Positions 8,642 to 17,768 of a stretch of DNA of 64,000 bases are shown here, in pieces (the stretch's first letter is position 1; the number at the start of each line of letters is the position of its first letter). The notes under the pieces were generated by a model. It had not been told where the DNA came from and searched no databases. It saw only the letters and a program-made list of their open reading frames with translations. This DNA is from Emticicia sp. CRIBPO (GTDB taxonomy: Bacteria > Bacteroidota > Bacteroidia > Cytophagales > Spirosomataceae), in the NCBI RefSeq assembly GCF_009905725.1, contig NZ_JAAAKV010000007.1, forward strand, positions 310,001 to 374,000, in the 5' to 3' direction. The translations under genes were made by a program, and so were the position numbers.

Positions 8642-9520
8642 TCAAACCCATTGGTAATGATACTGACGGTTGTACTCTCTCGGCGACTGCCCCAGGATTT
8701 TCTTAAAAACCCTGTTAAAGTTGGTCACATTATCAAATCCGGTTTCATAGGCAATGTCAGAAATGCTGTTGTATTTCCCGGAAACGATGATCTTACACGC
8801 CTCATTGACCCGGACCTCGTTAAGAAAATTCACGAATGTCTTACCGGTATGTTTTTTGAAGTAGCGGCAAAATGCCTGGGGAGTCAGGCTGGCAATATCT
8901 GAAATCTCTGATAATGAAATCTGTCTCTTGTATTGATTGACGACATACTGAAAAACCTGGTCCATCCGGATGCCTTCCACCTCAGACATCAACTGTTCAT
9001 TTCCTCCGGACGAAAGTGGTTTCCAATCCTTCAAAGTAGAAAAATAATGAAGGATTTCGATAAAAGTGGCAACCCGCAGACTTTCTTTGGCGGCCATTAT
9101 TTTTTTCAGCAACACCACAGACTCTTCATAGTGTTCTTCTTTTAATTGTAATCCATTGGTAATATAATCCATGAATTTACGGACCTGGCTCAGTTCAGGC
9201 AGGCTCAGAATCCGGCCAAAGTGATGGTCCGGGTTAAAAAAGAAAGACACAGAGTGTACCTCATGAGTATGGCCAGGTTCAAAATAAACACTGTCGCTTT
9301 TAAACACATGTGCCTGGTTCGGGCCGATGAGGTAGATCTCCCCCGACTGGAATCTCTGCATATAATTGCCGGTCACCAGCATTCCTTCGCCTTTGAGGAT
9401 CCACATGATCTGGACCTCAGCATGACGATGCAGGTGATTGTAAAAATGGGGGGCAACGTCCTCCTGTACTACAATACTGCTTTTATCAGAAACCGGTATG
9501 GTAAACTGAACTACTTTCAT
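8642..9520 (-). CDS. AraC-family transcriptional regulator with N-terminal cupin
   Basis: 292 residues. The N-terminal half is a cupin sensor (H-R-H-A-E-V-Q and the following 'EGMLVTGN'), the C-terminal 100 residues are the double helix-turn-helix of AraC/XylS regulators, ending with the typical DNVTNFNRVFKKILGQSPREY block. The ATG overlaps the stop of the upstream M61 peptidase gene (ATGA at 9520-9517), so it is translationally coupled to that gene. AraC proteins of this build usually sense a small carbohydrate or related ligand. Targets are unknown; the surrounding peptidase genes are the obvious candidates by position only. Confidence 0.9.
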   Translation of the reverse strand: MKVVQFTIPVSDKSSIVVQEDVAPHFYNHLHRHAEVQIMWILKGEGMLVTGNYMQRFQSGEIYLIGPNQAHVFKSDSVYFEPGHTHEVHSVSFFFNPDHHFGRILSLPELSQVRKFMDYITNGLQLKEEHYEESVVLLKKIMAAKESLRVATFIEILHYFSTLKDWKPLSSGGNEQLMSEVEGIRMDQVFQYVVNQYKRQISLSEISDIASLTPQAFCRYFKKHTGKTFVNFLNEVRVNEACKIIVSGKYNSISDIAYETGFDNVTNFNRVFKKILGQSPREYNRQYHYQWV

Positions 9521-11328
9521 TCTTTAAGCCAGCTTTTTAGCATGGTTTTTTCCAGCTCAGCCGGATTGCTTTTACGCTTTATTTCAAAAGATTTTGAGGT
9601 TTTCTGCGACAACAGCATCGGGATAATCACCGTCTTGCCGTTCTGAACCACCCCAATTTTCACCAAATCTCCCGGTTTTAACTTCTGACCCAATTCTTCC
9701 AATGTTTTCAGGTCGGCTTTCTCTCCGTTGATACTGAGCAGCACCTGCTGCCGTCTGACCCCTTCCTGCCAGGCCGGAGACTCCCAGTCGACATTGGTAA
9801 TCAGCAAGCTGTCGTTCTGCACTTTGGCCTTGATGCCCAGCCAGGCTTCTTTCTCTGTTTTCTCTTCTGTATCTATTTCAAGGCCTGCATACGCAAAATA
9901 CTTTTTATAGTCCGGCTCCTGAACAGTGTACACATAATTAAAAAATTCTTCCAGGCTCACCCCGGCGGCGGCTTCACAGACTGCTCTGAATTCCGCTTCG
10001 GTATATCCCCTGTTCTTTTTCTTATAAAAATCAAAATAGAGCGTTCTCATAACATCGTCCAGCGACTTCTTATTCCGGGTCTCGTGGCGGATCTTAAAAT
10101 CAAGCATCAGGGCCAGCACCGGGCCTTTTTCATAATATGAAACCGTCTTGTTTACCTCGTCATTCTTACGGCCGAACGGTCCGTCAGACCAGGTGTCGTA
10201 ACTGGCCTGCGTCACCGACTGAAACAACCTCCCCGGCGAAGTCTCGTAGCTTCGGATACCATTCTGGAATGTCTTCAGGATATCATCGCCTGACACCAGG
10301 CCGGCCCATCTCAGGATCATGTCGTCGTAATAGGACGTGACCCCTTCCGCCACCCACAACATGCGGGTTCTGCTGCCATTGTCATAGTCAAACGGCCCCA
10401 GCTCTACAGGCCTGATCCGCTTGGCGTTGTAGTGATGGAAATATTCATGGCCCAGGAAAGAAAGGACTCCTTTTCTGCCTTGCGGAGTATTCAATGCCGG
10501 TCCTCCGCTGAACGACACCGCTGTAGAGTTCAAATGCTCAATCCCTCCGGCTCCCGGCCCCGTACCAATAAAAGTATAATCAGAAAAAGGAATCTCTCCG
10601 ATCACATCGACGGCCGCCTCCACCACTTTTTTAAGGTCTCCGATAAAAGCCTCTCTTTCAAATGTTCCGAGCTTATATCCTATAAAATAATGCGGTACAT
10701 TTCTGACCGTAAAGGAAGGCAGTTCGTCAAGGGCTCCTACCAGCAAGGGGCTGTCATAAAGCACATCAAAATCCGTGGCAGTATAGGTAAACGGCTTCCC
10801 TTTAACAGGTTCCAGGCCGGTAGCCACCCTGTTCCAGCCTTTATACGGTTCTATGGCTATGGTGACAGGCTGTTTTATTTTTCCGGCGATATGCAAAAAC
10901 ATACCCGTAGGAGCAATAAAACCCCGTTCTTCGTCAAGATAATTAGTAGCCACAAAAGACCTTTTGGCTTCCACATCATACGTAATCACTAATGATGACA
11001 GTGCCCCGTTAGATACCCTCCAGGTATTATGATTGGCTTTTTCCCATTTGATATCCCCGCCTTGTGAATCAGTAACCTTAAAATGATGGATAAAGTCGGC
11101 ATACTTCAGGATCTGGTAGTATCCGGGCATCCAGGCAGGGATTTTAAAGTCGGTTGTTTTTTCAGACAGCCCGTCACATTTCAAGACCACCTGGTAAGTT
11201 TTAGAAGCCGGATTGGCCATTGAAACCACATATGACATTTTCAGCCCGGAACCTGAAGGTTGTGCCTTAACTGATATGGTCACCAGAAACATAAAAATGA
11301 CCAGGTTTCGAAGAAGGGGGGTATTCAT
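9517..11328 (-). CDS. M61-family (glycyl) aminopeptidase with PDZ domain, exported
   Basis: 603 residues with a signal peptide ending VKAQ (residue 22-23). The N-terminal third is the M61 beta-sandwich domain; around residue 295 lies the zinc motif GHEYFHHYN (HExxH) with the third ligand in WVAEGVTSYY; residues about 495-575 form a PDZ domain (WLGIKAKVQND ... GVRRQQVLLSING). The family removes N-terminal glycine or alanine from peptides. All catalytic residues appear intact. It is the first gene of a two-gene unit with the AraC regulator, whose ATG overlaps this stop codon. Confidence 0.92.
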   Translation of the reverse strand: MNTPLLRNLVIFMFLVTISVKAQPSGSGLKMSYVVSMANPASKTYQVVLKCDGLSEKTTDFKIPAWMPGYYQILKYADFIHHFKVTDSQGGDIKWEKANHNTWRVSNGALSSLVITYDVEAKRSFVATNYLDEERGFIAPTGMFLHIAGKIKQPVTIAIEPYKGWNRVATGLEPVKGKPFTYTATDFDVLYDSPLLVGALDELPSFTVRNVPHYFIGYKLGTFEREAFIGDLKKVVEAAVDVIGEIPFSDYTFIGTGPGAGGIEHLNSTAVSFSGGPALNTPQGRKGVLSFLGHEYFHHYNAKRIRPVELGPFDYDNGSRTRMLWVAEGVTSYYDDMILRWAGLVSGDDILKTFQNGIRSYETSPGRLFQSVTQASYDTWSDGPFGRKNDEVNKTVSYYEKGPVLALMLDFKIRHETRNKKSLDDVMRTLYFDFYKKKNRGYTEAEFRAVCEAAAGVSLEEFFNYVYTVQEPDYKKYFAYAGLEIDTEEKTEKEAWLGIKAKVQNDSLLITNVDWESPAWQEGVRRQQVLLSINGEKADLKTLEELGQKLKPGDLVKIGVVQNGKTVIIPMLLSQKTSKSFEIKRKSNPAELEKTMLKSWLKE

Positions 11329-11590
11329 CTATTCAAAGTTTAAATCTTTTCAATCAGCATCTTATATCAGAATACTTTTAATATTGAATCGCAGTAATCT
11401 GAAAATGAATCATTTGAGTTTCACCGTAATACCACCAAAAATACCATTATTATGAATGAATGTCCACACGGATATTATTCAATACTTTACAAATATTAAC
11501 ATTCACGATGCTGTCTGGTTAATATACGGGTTATTTTTGGTAAAAACACCAGCCTTCTATTCGTCCCTCCATTAAAAAATGCTGCCCGGA
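11329..11590. other. Intergenic region upstream of the M61 gene
   Basis: Roughly 260 bases without a gene. On the minus strand a TATTTTTG box (11443-11436, matching TAnnTTTG) lies about 110 bp before the M61 start and may be its -7 element; I see no good -33 partner. The rest is AT-rich and featureless to me. Confidence 0.45.
11436..11443 (-). promoter_or_regulatory. Possible -7 element for the M61/AraC unit
   Basis: TATTTTTG on the minus strand fits the Bacteroidota -7 consensus TAnnTTTG. The expected TTTG/TTG about 20 bp upstream is poor (TGTGG), so the call is tentative. Confidence 0.35.
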
Positions 11591-11596
11591 AAACAA

Positions 11597-11626
11597 AAAA
11601 AGACAGCCGAAATCCGACTGTCTTTT
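11597..11626 (-). terminator. Terminator of the TolC/MFP operon
   Basis: Stem AAAAGACAG-type arms (11597-11606 and 11618-11626) around an 11-base loop, with A- and T-runs on both sides, 29-58 bp after the MFP stop. It shows that the operon ends here, without a pump gene. Confidence 0.75.
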
Positions 11627-11654
11627 AAACTTAACCCTAAACTTTCTGCTAAAA

Positions 11655-13061
11655 TTATTTTTTCTTTTCAACTACCACAACCTTCTTGGCTACCAGCGAT
11701 CCTTCTTTAAGTCTCTTCGATACTTCGATGAATGGTCCTGAAATAATCTCATCTCCAGCTTTTAAACCTTCAATAATTTCTATTGTCCCTGCTGAAGTGT
11801 CGGTAATACCGGTTTTCACTTCTCTCATTTTTGCCTTCCCGTTATCATTAACAAAAACGATCTCTTTTGGTTTATCTTTTTTACCGGCCGGGGCTTCTTT
11901 TACTGCACCCAGCTCCATGTCGTCTCCGTCATTATTCTCTTTTGGTTTTTCTCCTTCGCCTTCAGGAAGCCTGGTCGTTACCGCCGCAATCGGAACAGTA
12001 AGGGCCTGGTTTTTCTTCTCCGTAACGATCTCCACCGTAGCCGTCATACCCGGCTTGAAAGGATATTTCTTTCCCTGGGCACCATTTACCAGGTCGCTGT
12101 AGGAGGAAGGTAGAATCTTTATCCTTACTTCAAACTCAGTAACCGCTTCTGTTGAGTTGCTGCTCGCAGAAGTCAGGGAAGAACTGGTAGAACCGATGGC
12201 CGTATTAGCTACCTGGGTCACCACGCCTTTGAATTTCTTGCCGCTCAGACTGTACGCATCCACGTCCACGATAACCGTGTCATACATGCTTACCCTGACG
12301 ATATCATTCTCGTTGACATTCACCCTTACTTCCATGTTGTTCAGGTTTGCAATTCTCATGATCTCGGTACCGGCCATTTGCGAAGTACCTACCACACGTT
12401 CTCCCAGCTCAACGGAAAGTTTAGACACGATTCCGTTCATAGGAGCATAAATATTGGTTTTTCTAAGGTTTTCCGAAGCATCTTTCAAGCTGGCTTCAGC
12501 ACTTCTGATACCAAATTTTGAAGCTTCGTAGCTCGATTTCGCGGCTTCCAGGTCCTGCTTAGCGATCTTCAGGTTGGTTTCAGCGGTTTCAAAATCAGAT
12601 TTTGAAGTAACCTTATCTTCATATAATTTTTTCTGACGGGCAAACTCCATCTGCGAACGAAGCATCTGGGATTCAGCTCTTGCAATAGCTGATTTAGATT
12701 GCTCGGCTCCTGCCTGTGCCTGGTTAACACCCGCTTTGAATCTCTCCACTACCGAAACATAGTTTTCAGGCTGTATTTTCAGGAGCAACTGCCCTTTTTT
12801 AACAGAATCGCCTTCCTTTACATAAAGGGCGATGATCTCACCCGGAACGTCCGGAGAAATTTTAACCTCCACTTCCGGTTGTATTTTACCGGAGGCAGAA
12901 ACGGTTTCTGTCAGGTTGGATTTTGATACTTTTGTAAATTCTACTTCCGTCGGTTTTTCTTTGCCAATCCAGCCGGCCTTTTTAGCGACAACAACAAGGA
13001 TTGCAATGGCCACTAGTGCACCGAGCAAAATCCACCATATTCTGTTTGATCTCTTTTTCAT
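11655..13061 (-). CDS. Periplasmic adaptor (membrane fusion protein, HlyD/MacA type)
   Basis: 468 residues. Residues 9-28 are a single N-terminal membrane anchor (WWILLGALVAIAILVVV); then a beta-barrel/lipoyl half-motif, a long coiled-coil hairpin rich in Ala/Lys/Glu (about residues 90-200: repeated 'AESQ...KLYEDKVTSKSDFE'), the second lipoyl half, and the membrane-proximal domain. The C-terminal part has a charged Glu/Asp/Lys-rich insert near residues 375-400. Such proteins join an inner-membrane ABC or RND pump to TolC. The TolC gene lies 13 bp upstream on the same transcript, but no MacB-like or RND pump gene is in the window, so the pump must be encoded elsewhere. Confidence 0.9.
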   Translation of the reverse strand: MKKRSNRIWWILLGALVAIAILVVVAKKAGWIGKEKPTEVEFTKVSKSNLTETVSASGKIQPEVEVKISPDVPGEIIALYVKEGDSVKKGQLLLKIQPENYVSVVERFKAGVNQAQAGAEQSKSAIARAESQMLRSQMEFARQKKLYEDKVTSKSDFETAETNLKIAKQDLEAAKSSYEASKFGIRSAEASLKDASENLRKTNIYAPMNGIVSKLSVELGERVVGTSQMAGTEIMRIANLNNMEVRVNVNENDIVRVSMYDTVIVDVDAYSLSGKKFKGVVTQVANTAIGSTSSSLTSASSNSTEAVTEFEVRIKILPSSYSDLVNGAQGKKYPFKPGMTATVEIVTEKKNQALTVPIAAVTTRLPEGEGEKPKENNDGDDMELGAVKEAPAGKKDKPKEIVFVNDNGKAKMREVKTGITDTSAGTIEIIEGLKAGDEIISGPFIEVSKRLKEGSLVAKKVVVVEKKK

Positions 13062-13074
13062 TATTTAAGGAATT

Positions 13075-14538
13075 TTAAAACTCTATAGGTTTATTTTGGT
13101 AAAAATCAAGAATCTTGGTTCTGAATATATAGTCATATTTAGACACGATCAGGTTGGATTTGGCTCTGTCAAGATTGGTCTTGGCCAGGTTGTAATCTAC
13201 ATAATTGCTTGCTCCTGCATTGTATCTTGAGTCGGCGGCTTTAAACGAAAGCTCCAGGGCCTGCACCTGCACCAGGGTGGCACTGTATCTTTTGCGTGCG
13301 TTCAGCATATCGATATAAGCCTGGTCGATGTTCTGTCTGATGGTAAGTTTAACCCCTTCATCCTGAAGTTCGGCCTGAACTTTCTGAACTTTGGCCAGCT
13401 GGGTCTGGAATTTCTGATTGTACCCGTTAAAAATCGGTATCCTTACCGATACCCCCATGTTCAGGTTCTGGTTATTATTAATCTGGTTAAAATAAGCAAT
13501 ATTTTTCTGATCATAGCTTTGCGAAGGGAAATTGACCACAAAAGGAATGGTCTGGCCTTCAAATTCCGCAGAAACCGAAATCGGATTATAGACGGTTCCT
13601 TTATCAATCAGTTCTTTGGCCACCGTAGAGTAGGCAGATCCCCAGCTCGCACTGGCCGTTACGGTCGGAAGACCTACTGATTTGGCAATTTCTATGTTTT
13701 TATCAGCGGCTTTGATCCTGAAATCATTGGCTCTTACCTGTGGAAGAAAACCTATCGCTGTATTGTATATTTCATTTGATCTCTGAGGATAAACCTGCAT
13801 TCCGGGATCCGGCACATCCATTCTCGAAACCCTCACCACTTTTTCAATGGGAGCATTCATCGCTTGTTTCAGGGATAAAATGGCTGATTCATGGTTGTTC
13901 TCAGCGTTGATCAGCTGAAGCTCGTCGTTGGCTTGCTGGGCAGTAAGATCAAACAGGTTGGTTTCAGGCAATGATCCGGCATCCACCAGCTTTTGTGTTC
14001 TTTCCAGCTGGAATTTGGTGACTTCCAATTGTTTTTTGGCTACTTCGATGAGGTCTTCTGTCGACAACACGTTCAGATAAGCCAGTGAAACCTGAAGTGA
14101 AATATCATTTTTAGAGGCTTCAACATCCAGTTTGGTGGCTTCCAGGCTCAGTGAATTTCTGACCACTGTATTTTTCATCCTGAAACCATCGAACACCGTG
14201 ACGTTAGCCCCTATCCCCACATTGTTGGTTCCGATGGCCTGGGTAACGATGCTGTTGGAAAAAGGATCGACGTTACGGCCGGCATTACCGTTGGCATTAA
14301 ACTGCCCGTTAACAGTCGGGTACTTGGCCCATCTTGATTGTTGCAACTGAACATGGCCTGATTCCACCTGGGTTTCAGCCTGGCGGAGCGACACGTTGTT
14401 TTTTAAAGCATATTGAATACAGTCAAGCAATGAATAAGGGGCGTTTCCGTCGTCAGCTCCGGAAACCCTGGTCTGGGAATACCCGGAAAACCCCATACCT
14501 AACATGATCATCAAAAAATAGTAACGAGCTTTTATCAT
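13075..14538 (-). CDS. TolC-family outer-membrane efflux channel
   Basis: 487 residues with a signal peptide ending YSQ (about residue 21). Two OEP repeats, each with long amphipathic helices (for example 'AKKQLEVTKFQLERTQKLVDAGSLPETNLFDL' region around 160-195 and its counterpart near 410-450), give the usual trimeric outer-membrane/periplasmic channel. It begins the operon with the membrane fusion protein 13 bp downstream. Together they would export substrates or feed a MacB-type transporter; the substrate cannot be told from the sequence. Confidence 0.92.
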   Translation of the reverse strand: MIKARYYFLMIMLGMGFSGYSQTRVSGADDGNAPYSLLDCIQYALKNNVSLRQAETQVESGHVQLQQSRWAKYPTVNGQFNANGNAGRNVDPFSNSIVTQAIGTNNVGIGANVTVFDGFRMKNTVVRNSLSLEATKLDVEASKNDISLQVSLAYLNVLSTEDLIEVAKKQLEVTKFQLERTQKLVDAGSLPETNLFDLTAQQANDELQLINAENNHESAILSLKQAMNAPIEKVVRVSRMDVPDPGMQVYPQRSNEIYNTAIGFLPQVRANDFRIKAADKNIEIAKSVGLPTVTASASWGSAYSTVAKELIDKGTVYNPISVSAEFEGQTIPFVVNFPSQSYDQKNIAYFNQINNNQNLNMGVSVRIPIFNGYNQKFQTQLAKVQKVQAELQDEGVKLTIRQNIDQAYIDMLNARKRYSATLVQVQALELSFKAADSRYNAGASNYVDYNLAKTNLDRAKSNLIVSKYDYIFRTKILDFYQNKPIEF

Positions 14539-14596
14539 AATCGTTTAGAGTAAATTGAGATTGCAATTTTACGACACGATATATAATAGTAGCTAT

Positions 14597-14604
14597 CAAA
14601 TTTA
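14597..14604 (-). promoter_or_regulatory. Probable -7 element of the TolC/MFP operon
   Basis: TAAATTTG on the minus strand matches TAnnTTTG exactly, about 60 bp before the TolC start. The -33 side is weak. Confidence 0.45.
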
Positions 14605-14721
14605 TATAAGCGGCAGTTTTATAGGGGGGATTGGGTAAAACGCAAGTACTACCAAAAAACTTCATAAATTAAAAGTATGAAAATGAACACGGAGGAATTA
14701 AACCACCAGGCCTGTAATAAC

Positions 14722-14753
14722 AAAAGAGCTGCCGGGTTACCGGCAGCTCTTTT
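14722..14753 (-). terminator. Perfect-stem terminator of the second S9 peptidase gene
   Basis: A 14-bp perfect stem (14722-14735 / 14740-14753, core GAGCTGCCGG) with a GTTA loop and A/T flanks, three bases beyond the stop codon of the S9 gene on the minus strand. Confidence 0.85.
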
Positions 14754-14756
14754 CAC

Positions 14757-16901
14757 TTATTTTGGTGTACTTACAAACCGCTCAAAGAACTCATAAATTC
14801 TCAGGATTCTGTCAATTCTCTGCCTGACATTCCCCGACCTTGACAACTCATGTGTTGCTCCCGGCATTCTGACGTATTCAACGTCTCTGCCCAGGTATTT
14901 CAGACTTCTGAACATCATTTCAGACTGTGAAACACCTGTTCTCAGGTCACTTTCCCCGTGTTTGATCAGGAACGGTGTGTTGATCTTGCTCACATAGGAA
15001 TACGGTGAATTCTCGTGAATTTTGGTCACTTTATCATCTTCCCATGGCAGGCCGAAATAGTTAGGGGTCAGTCTCCAGGCATTGGCTTCGCCCATAAAGG
15101 TCGTCAGATCGTATACTCCTCTTTGTGCAAAAGCTGCCTTAAACCTGTTGTCATGCGAAATGATCCAGGCAGTCAGGTAACCAGCGTAAGATCCACCGGT
15201 AATGACCTGCCTGGCGGTATCCACCCAGGCTTCTTTTGCAGCATCCGTGCAGGCTGCCAGAGCATCTTCCTGCGGGCCTGTGCCCCAGTCACGGTAGTTG
15301 GCAAACTGGAAGTCTTTCCCATATCCTCCCGAACCGCGGGGATTAGGGTAAACAACCCCGTAACCCTGTGCACAGAAATATTGAAACTCGTGCCACATCG
15401 ATGTTTCGCCAGGCCCCCACATGGCCGTAGGTCCGCCGTGAAGCTGAAGTACCAAAGGATATTTTTTACCTGGCTCTGCGAAAGTCGGCTTCATGATCCA
15501 GTAATCCACCTGCTGCCCCAGGCTGTTTTTATAGGATCTTTTTTCAGGATAACTCAGCTTTTTGCCTTTCAGCCAATCTTCATTGATAGAACTGATTTTA
15601 CGGGCGTTCTGCATTTTCAGGTCCGCCAGGTGAAGTTCATAAAGTGTCTTTATGTCATTTTTTGCAAATATGATCTGTGTTCCGGTCAGGTCAAAACCTG
15701 AGATTCCCGAGTCATAATCGCTCAGTCTTTCGATCTTGCGGGTATTGGCGTCCAGTTTAAACACCGGGAAACCACCGTTGGATGCCGCAGTGAAATAAAC
15801 AGCATTGTTATCATGTGCCCAGGTCATTCCTGAAGGCACTCTGTCAAAATCAACCAGCTGACGCCCTGAACCGTCCACATTGGCCACACACAATTGTCCG
15901 AAAGAAAGCAGGTTAGGTGAATTCATGATCATTGCCAGCCTTTTTCCATCAGGAGAAATGGCTACGCCGCCGAAACTCTTGCCGTCTTCGGATGCAATCA
16001 CTTTGGCATTTTTACCATCTGCATCCATGCTGATCACCACGATTTCCTGTTCACGGTCAGGATGTTCGGTTTCATCTTTTCCCTTTGTCAATATGATCTT
16101 CTTGCCATCAGGCGTCCACTGTGCTCCATTATAAGACCAGAATCCTCCGGTCAGTGGTTTCTCTACCGCATTTTCTTTTACGTCCACCACATACACATGT
16201 GAGAATCTCAGCTCAGGCTCCACACTGGCCTCTCCGTGAAAATTAAGCCTGTTGATCACCTTGGCCTTTTTATCCTCCACATCCTTGTCAAGGTAAGCCC
16301 TGATCTGGGCCAGGTCCCCGTCCGGATTGGCTTTTACATTTTTGTCTTTAACGAGGAATTCATTCTTCGCAAACCCGGGTTTTTCCATGCTCCACTTAGG
16401 ACCTGCTTTGGAAGGGTTCAGCAGTGAGTCCTTATACAATTCAGCAAAAGACACCCCTGATGAAAATAACACCTTTTTACCGTCCGGAGAAAAGGCCGGG
16501 CTTCCGGCTCCGTACTTTGAGTTGGTCAGCTGCCAGGCTTCACCACCATCCAGCGGCATGATAAAAATCTGTGATTTTTCCTTCACGGTTCTCACAAAGG
16601 CGATGCTCTTGCCGTCCGGAGCAAAAACCGGCTGTGAAGCACTTTCTTTGCCCCTGGTCAGTGTCTTGTGATTATTAGCATCCGCAAGATCAATCAGGAA
16701 CAGGTGTGTCTGATAATCAAATTCAAAGGGTTTGTCAGCATTCGCCTCCGAGGTCTTCAATGAATAAACTACTTTTTTACCATCAGGTGACGCATTGATG
16801 GATACAACCTGTTTGATTTTCGTAAGGTCGCTCACCAGAATCTTTTCCTGCTGGGCAAAAGCCAGGTGGGTAATGAAAATTAAAAGAAAGATTTTACGCA
16901 T
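14757..16901 (-). CDS. S9-family prolyl oligopeptidase with TolB-like propeller, exported
   Basis: 714 residues with a short signal peptide (residues 1-17, ending FAQ). Residues about 30-430 contain repeated propeller blades with the PDGKK/SPDGKR signature of WD40-like/TolB repeats; residues about 460-714 are the alpha/beta hydrolase with the nucleophile in GGSYAGYLTAW (around 570), the acid in HGESDLRTG and the histidine in GATHELSR. This is the acylaminoacyl-peptidase/DPP5-like branch of S9. It is monocistronic, ending in a strong hairpin. With the DPP-IV-like and M61 enzymes it gives the cell several exported exo-peptidases. Confidence 0.93.
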   Translation of the reverse strand: MRKIFLLIFITHLAFAQQEKILVSDLTKIKQVVSINASPDGKKVVYSLKTSEANADKPFEFDYQTHLFLIDLADANNHKTLTRGKESASQPVFAPDGKSIAFVRTVKEKSQIFIMPLDGGEAWQLTNSKYGAGSPAFSPDGKKVLFSSGVSFAELYKDSLLNPSKAGPKWSMEKPGFAKNEFLVKDKNVKANPDGDLAQIRAYLDKDVEDKKAKVINRLNFHGEASVEPELRFSHVYVVDVKENAVEKPLTGGFWSYNGAQWTPDGKKIILTKGKDETEHPDREQEIVVISMDADGKNAKVIASEDGKSFGGVAISPDGKRLAMIMNSPNLLSFGQLCVANVDGSGRQLVDFDRVPSGMTWAHDNNAVYFTAASNGGFPVFKLDANTRKIERLSDYDSGISGFDLTGTQIIFAKNDIKTLYELHLADLKMQNARKISSINEDWLKGKKLSYPEKRSYKNSLGQQVDYWIMKPTFAEPGKKYPLVLQLHGGPTAMWGPGETSMWHEFQYFCAQGYGVVYPNPRGSGGYGKDFQFANYRDWGTGPQEDALAACTDAAKEAWVDTARQVITGGSYAGYLTAWIISHDNRFKAAFAQRGVYDLTTFMGEANAWRLTPNYFGLPWEDDKVTKIHENSPYSYVSKINTPFLIKHGESDLRTGVSQSEMMFRSLKYLGRDVEYVRMPGATHELSRSGNVRQRIDRILRIYEFFERFVSTPK

Positions 16902-17083
16902 TATTTTAGTTTGTTTGTGGCACGATAAGACATTTCATCTTCAGCATGCCATGAATGTATTAATGGTTGAAACTTTATTTGAAGTATGAAAGTTAAAGTG
17001 TTGATGCCATTCAAGCACAAGGTTTTGCTTAAAATTTCATCTTTTTGTCTCAAAAAAACGTTTATCTTGAAAACAATAAAAAT

Positions 17084-17743
17084 ATGAAACAGGCTTTTTT
17101 GTTATTTTCGGCAATATTAGTGTTCGGCAACAGCTTTATGTCATGTGCACAAAACAAAAATAAGAAAACAAAAGAAATGGATACAAAAATCGAATTGAAG
17201 CCGGGAACCGAGGTAGCTACACTGGGAGCAGGTTGTTTCTGGTGTGTTGAAGCTATTTTTCAGCAACTTGAGGGTGTTATTAAAGTAGAGTCTGGTTACT
17301 CAGGCGGGGAAGTAAAAAACCCGACCTATAAGCAGGTTTGTACAGGCGAGACAGGTCATGCGGAAGTGATCCAGGTAACTTACGACACGACCAAAATCAA
17401 CTTTGAGGGTTTGCTGGAAGTTTTCTTCAAAACCCATGACCCTACCACACTGAACAGACAGGGTGCTGATGTGGGTACACAATACCGCTCGTCCATTTTC
17501 TATCACAATGAGCAGCAGAAAGAAACGGCAGAAAGAATTATCAAGGCGGTAGACGCTTCCGGAGCGTACAATAGCAAAATTGTGACTACGCTTGAACCTT
17601 ATCACGTATTTTACGTGGCTGAGGATTATCACCAGAATTATTTCAATGAAAACGGCGAACAGCCTTACTGCCAGCTGGTGGTAAAACCCAAAGTGGACAA
17701 GTTTCAGAAAGTCTTCAAAGACAAGCTCAAAAAACATCAATAA
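17084..17743 (+). CDS. msrA: Peptide methionine-S-sulfoxide reductase, lipoprotein form
   Basis: 219 residues from the start chosen here (MKQAFLLFSAILVFG), which supplies a signal peptide with a lipobox-like FMSC; an in-frame ATG 39 bp upstream lacks this. The MsrA domain begins near residue 45 with the catalytic GCFWCVE motif and continues with GYSGG, GHAEV and the EDYHQNYF segment. It reduces methionine-S-sulfoxide in damaged proteins; as a lipoprotein it would act in the periplasm or at a membrane surface. Resolving cysteines seem to be limited, so the reducing partner is open. The gene is alone, diverging from the S9 peptidase gene, and ends in a bidirectional hairpin. Confidence 0.93.
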   Translation: MKQAFLLFSAILVFGNSFMSCAQNKNKKTKEMDTKIELKPGTEVATLGAGCFWCVEAIFQQLEGVIKVESGYSGGEVKNPTYKQVCTGETGHAEVIQVTYDTTKINFEGLLEVFFKTHDPTTLNRQGADVGTQYRSSIFYHNEQQKETAERIIKAVDASGAYNSKIVTTLEPYHVFYVAEDYHQNYFNENGEQPYCQLVVKPKVDKFQKVFKDKLKKHQ

Positions 17744-17767
17744 AAAAGAGGCCTCCGGGCCTCTTTT
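17744..17767. terminator. Bidirectional terminator between msrA and the DUF1501 gene
   Basis: Perfect stem AAAAGAGGCC / GGCCTCTTTT around a TCCG loop. It starts right after the msrA stop and ends two bases before the convergent DUF1501 stop, so it serves both. Confidence 0.88.
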
Positions 17768-17768
17768 G

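Noticed and set aside
15015-15701. 228-codon plus-strand frame inside the second S9 peptidase gene
   Set aside because: Antisense shadow of an intact peptidase with full catalytic triad.
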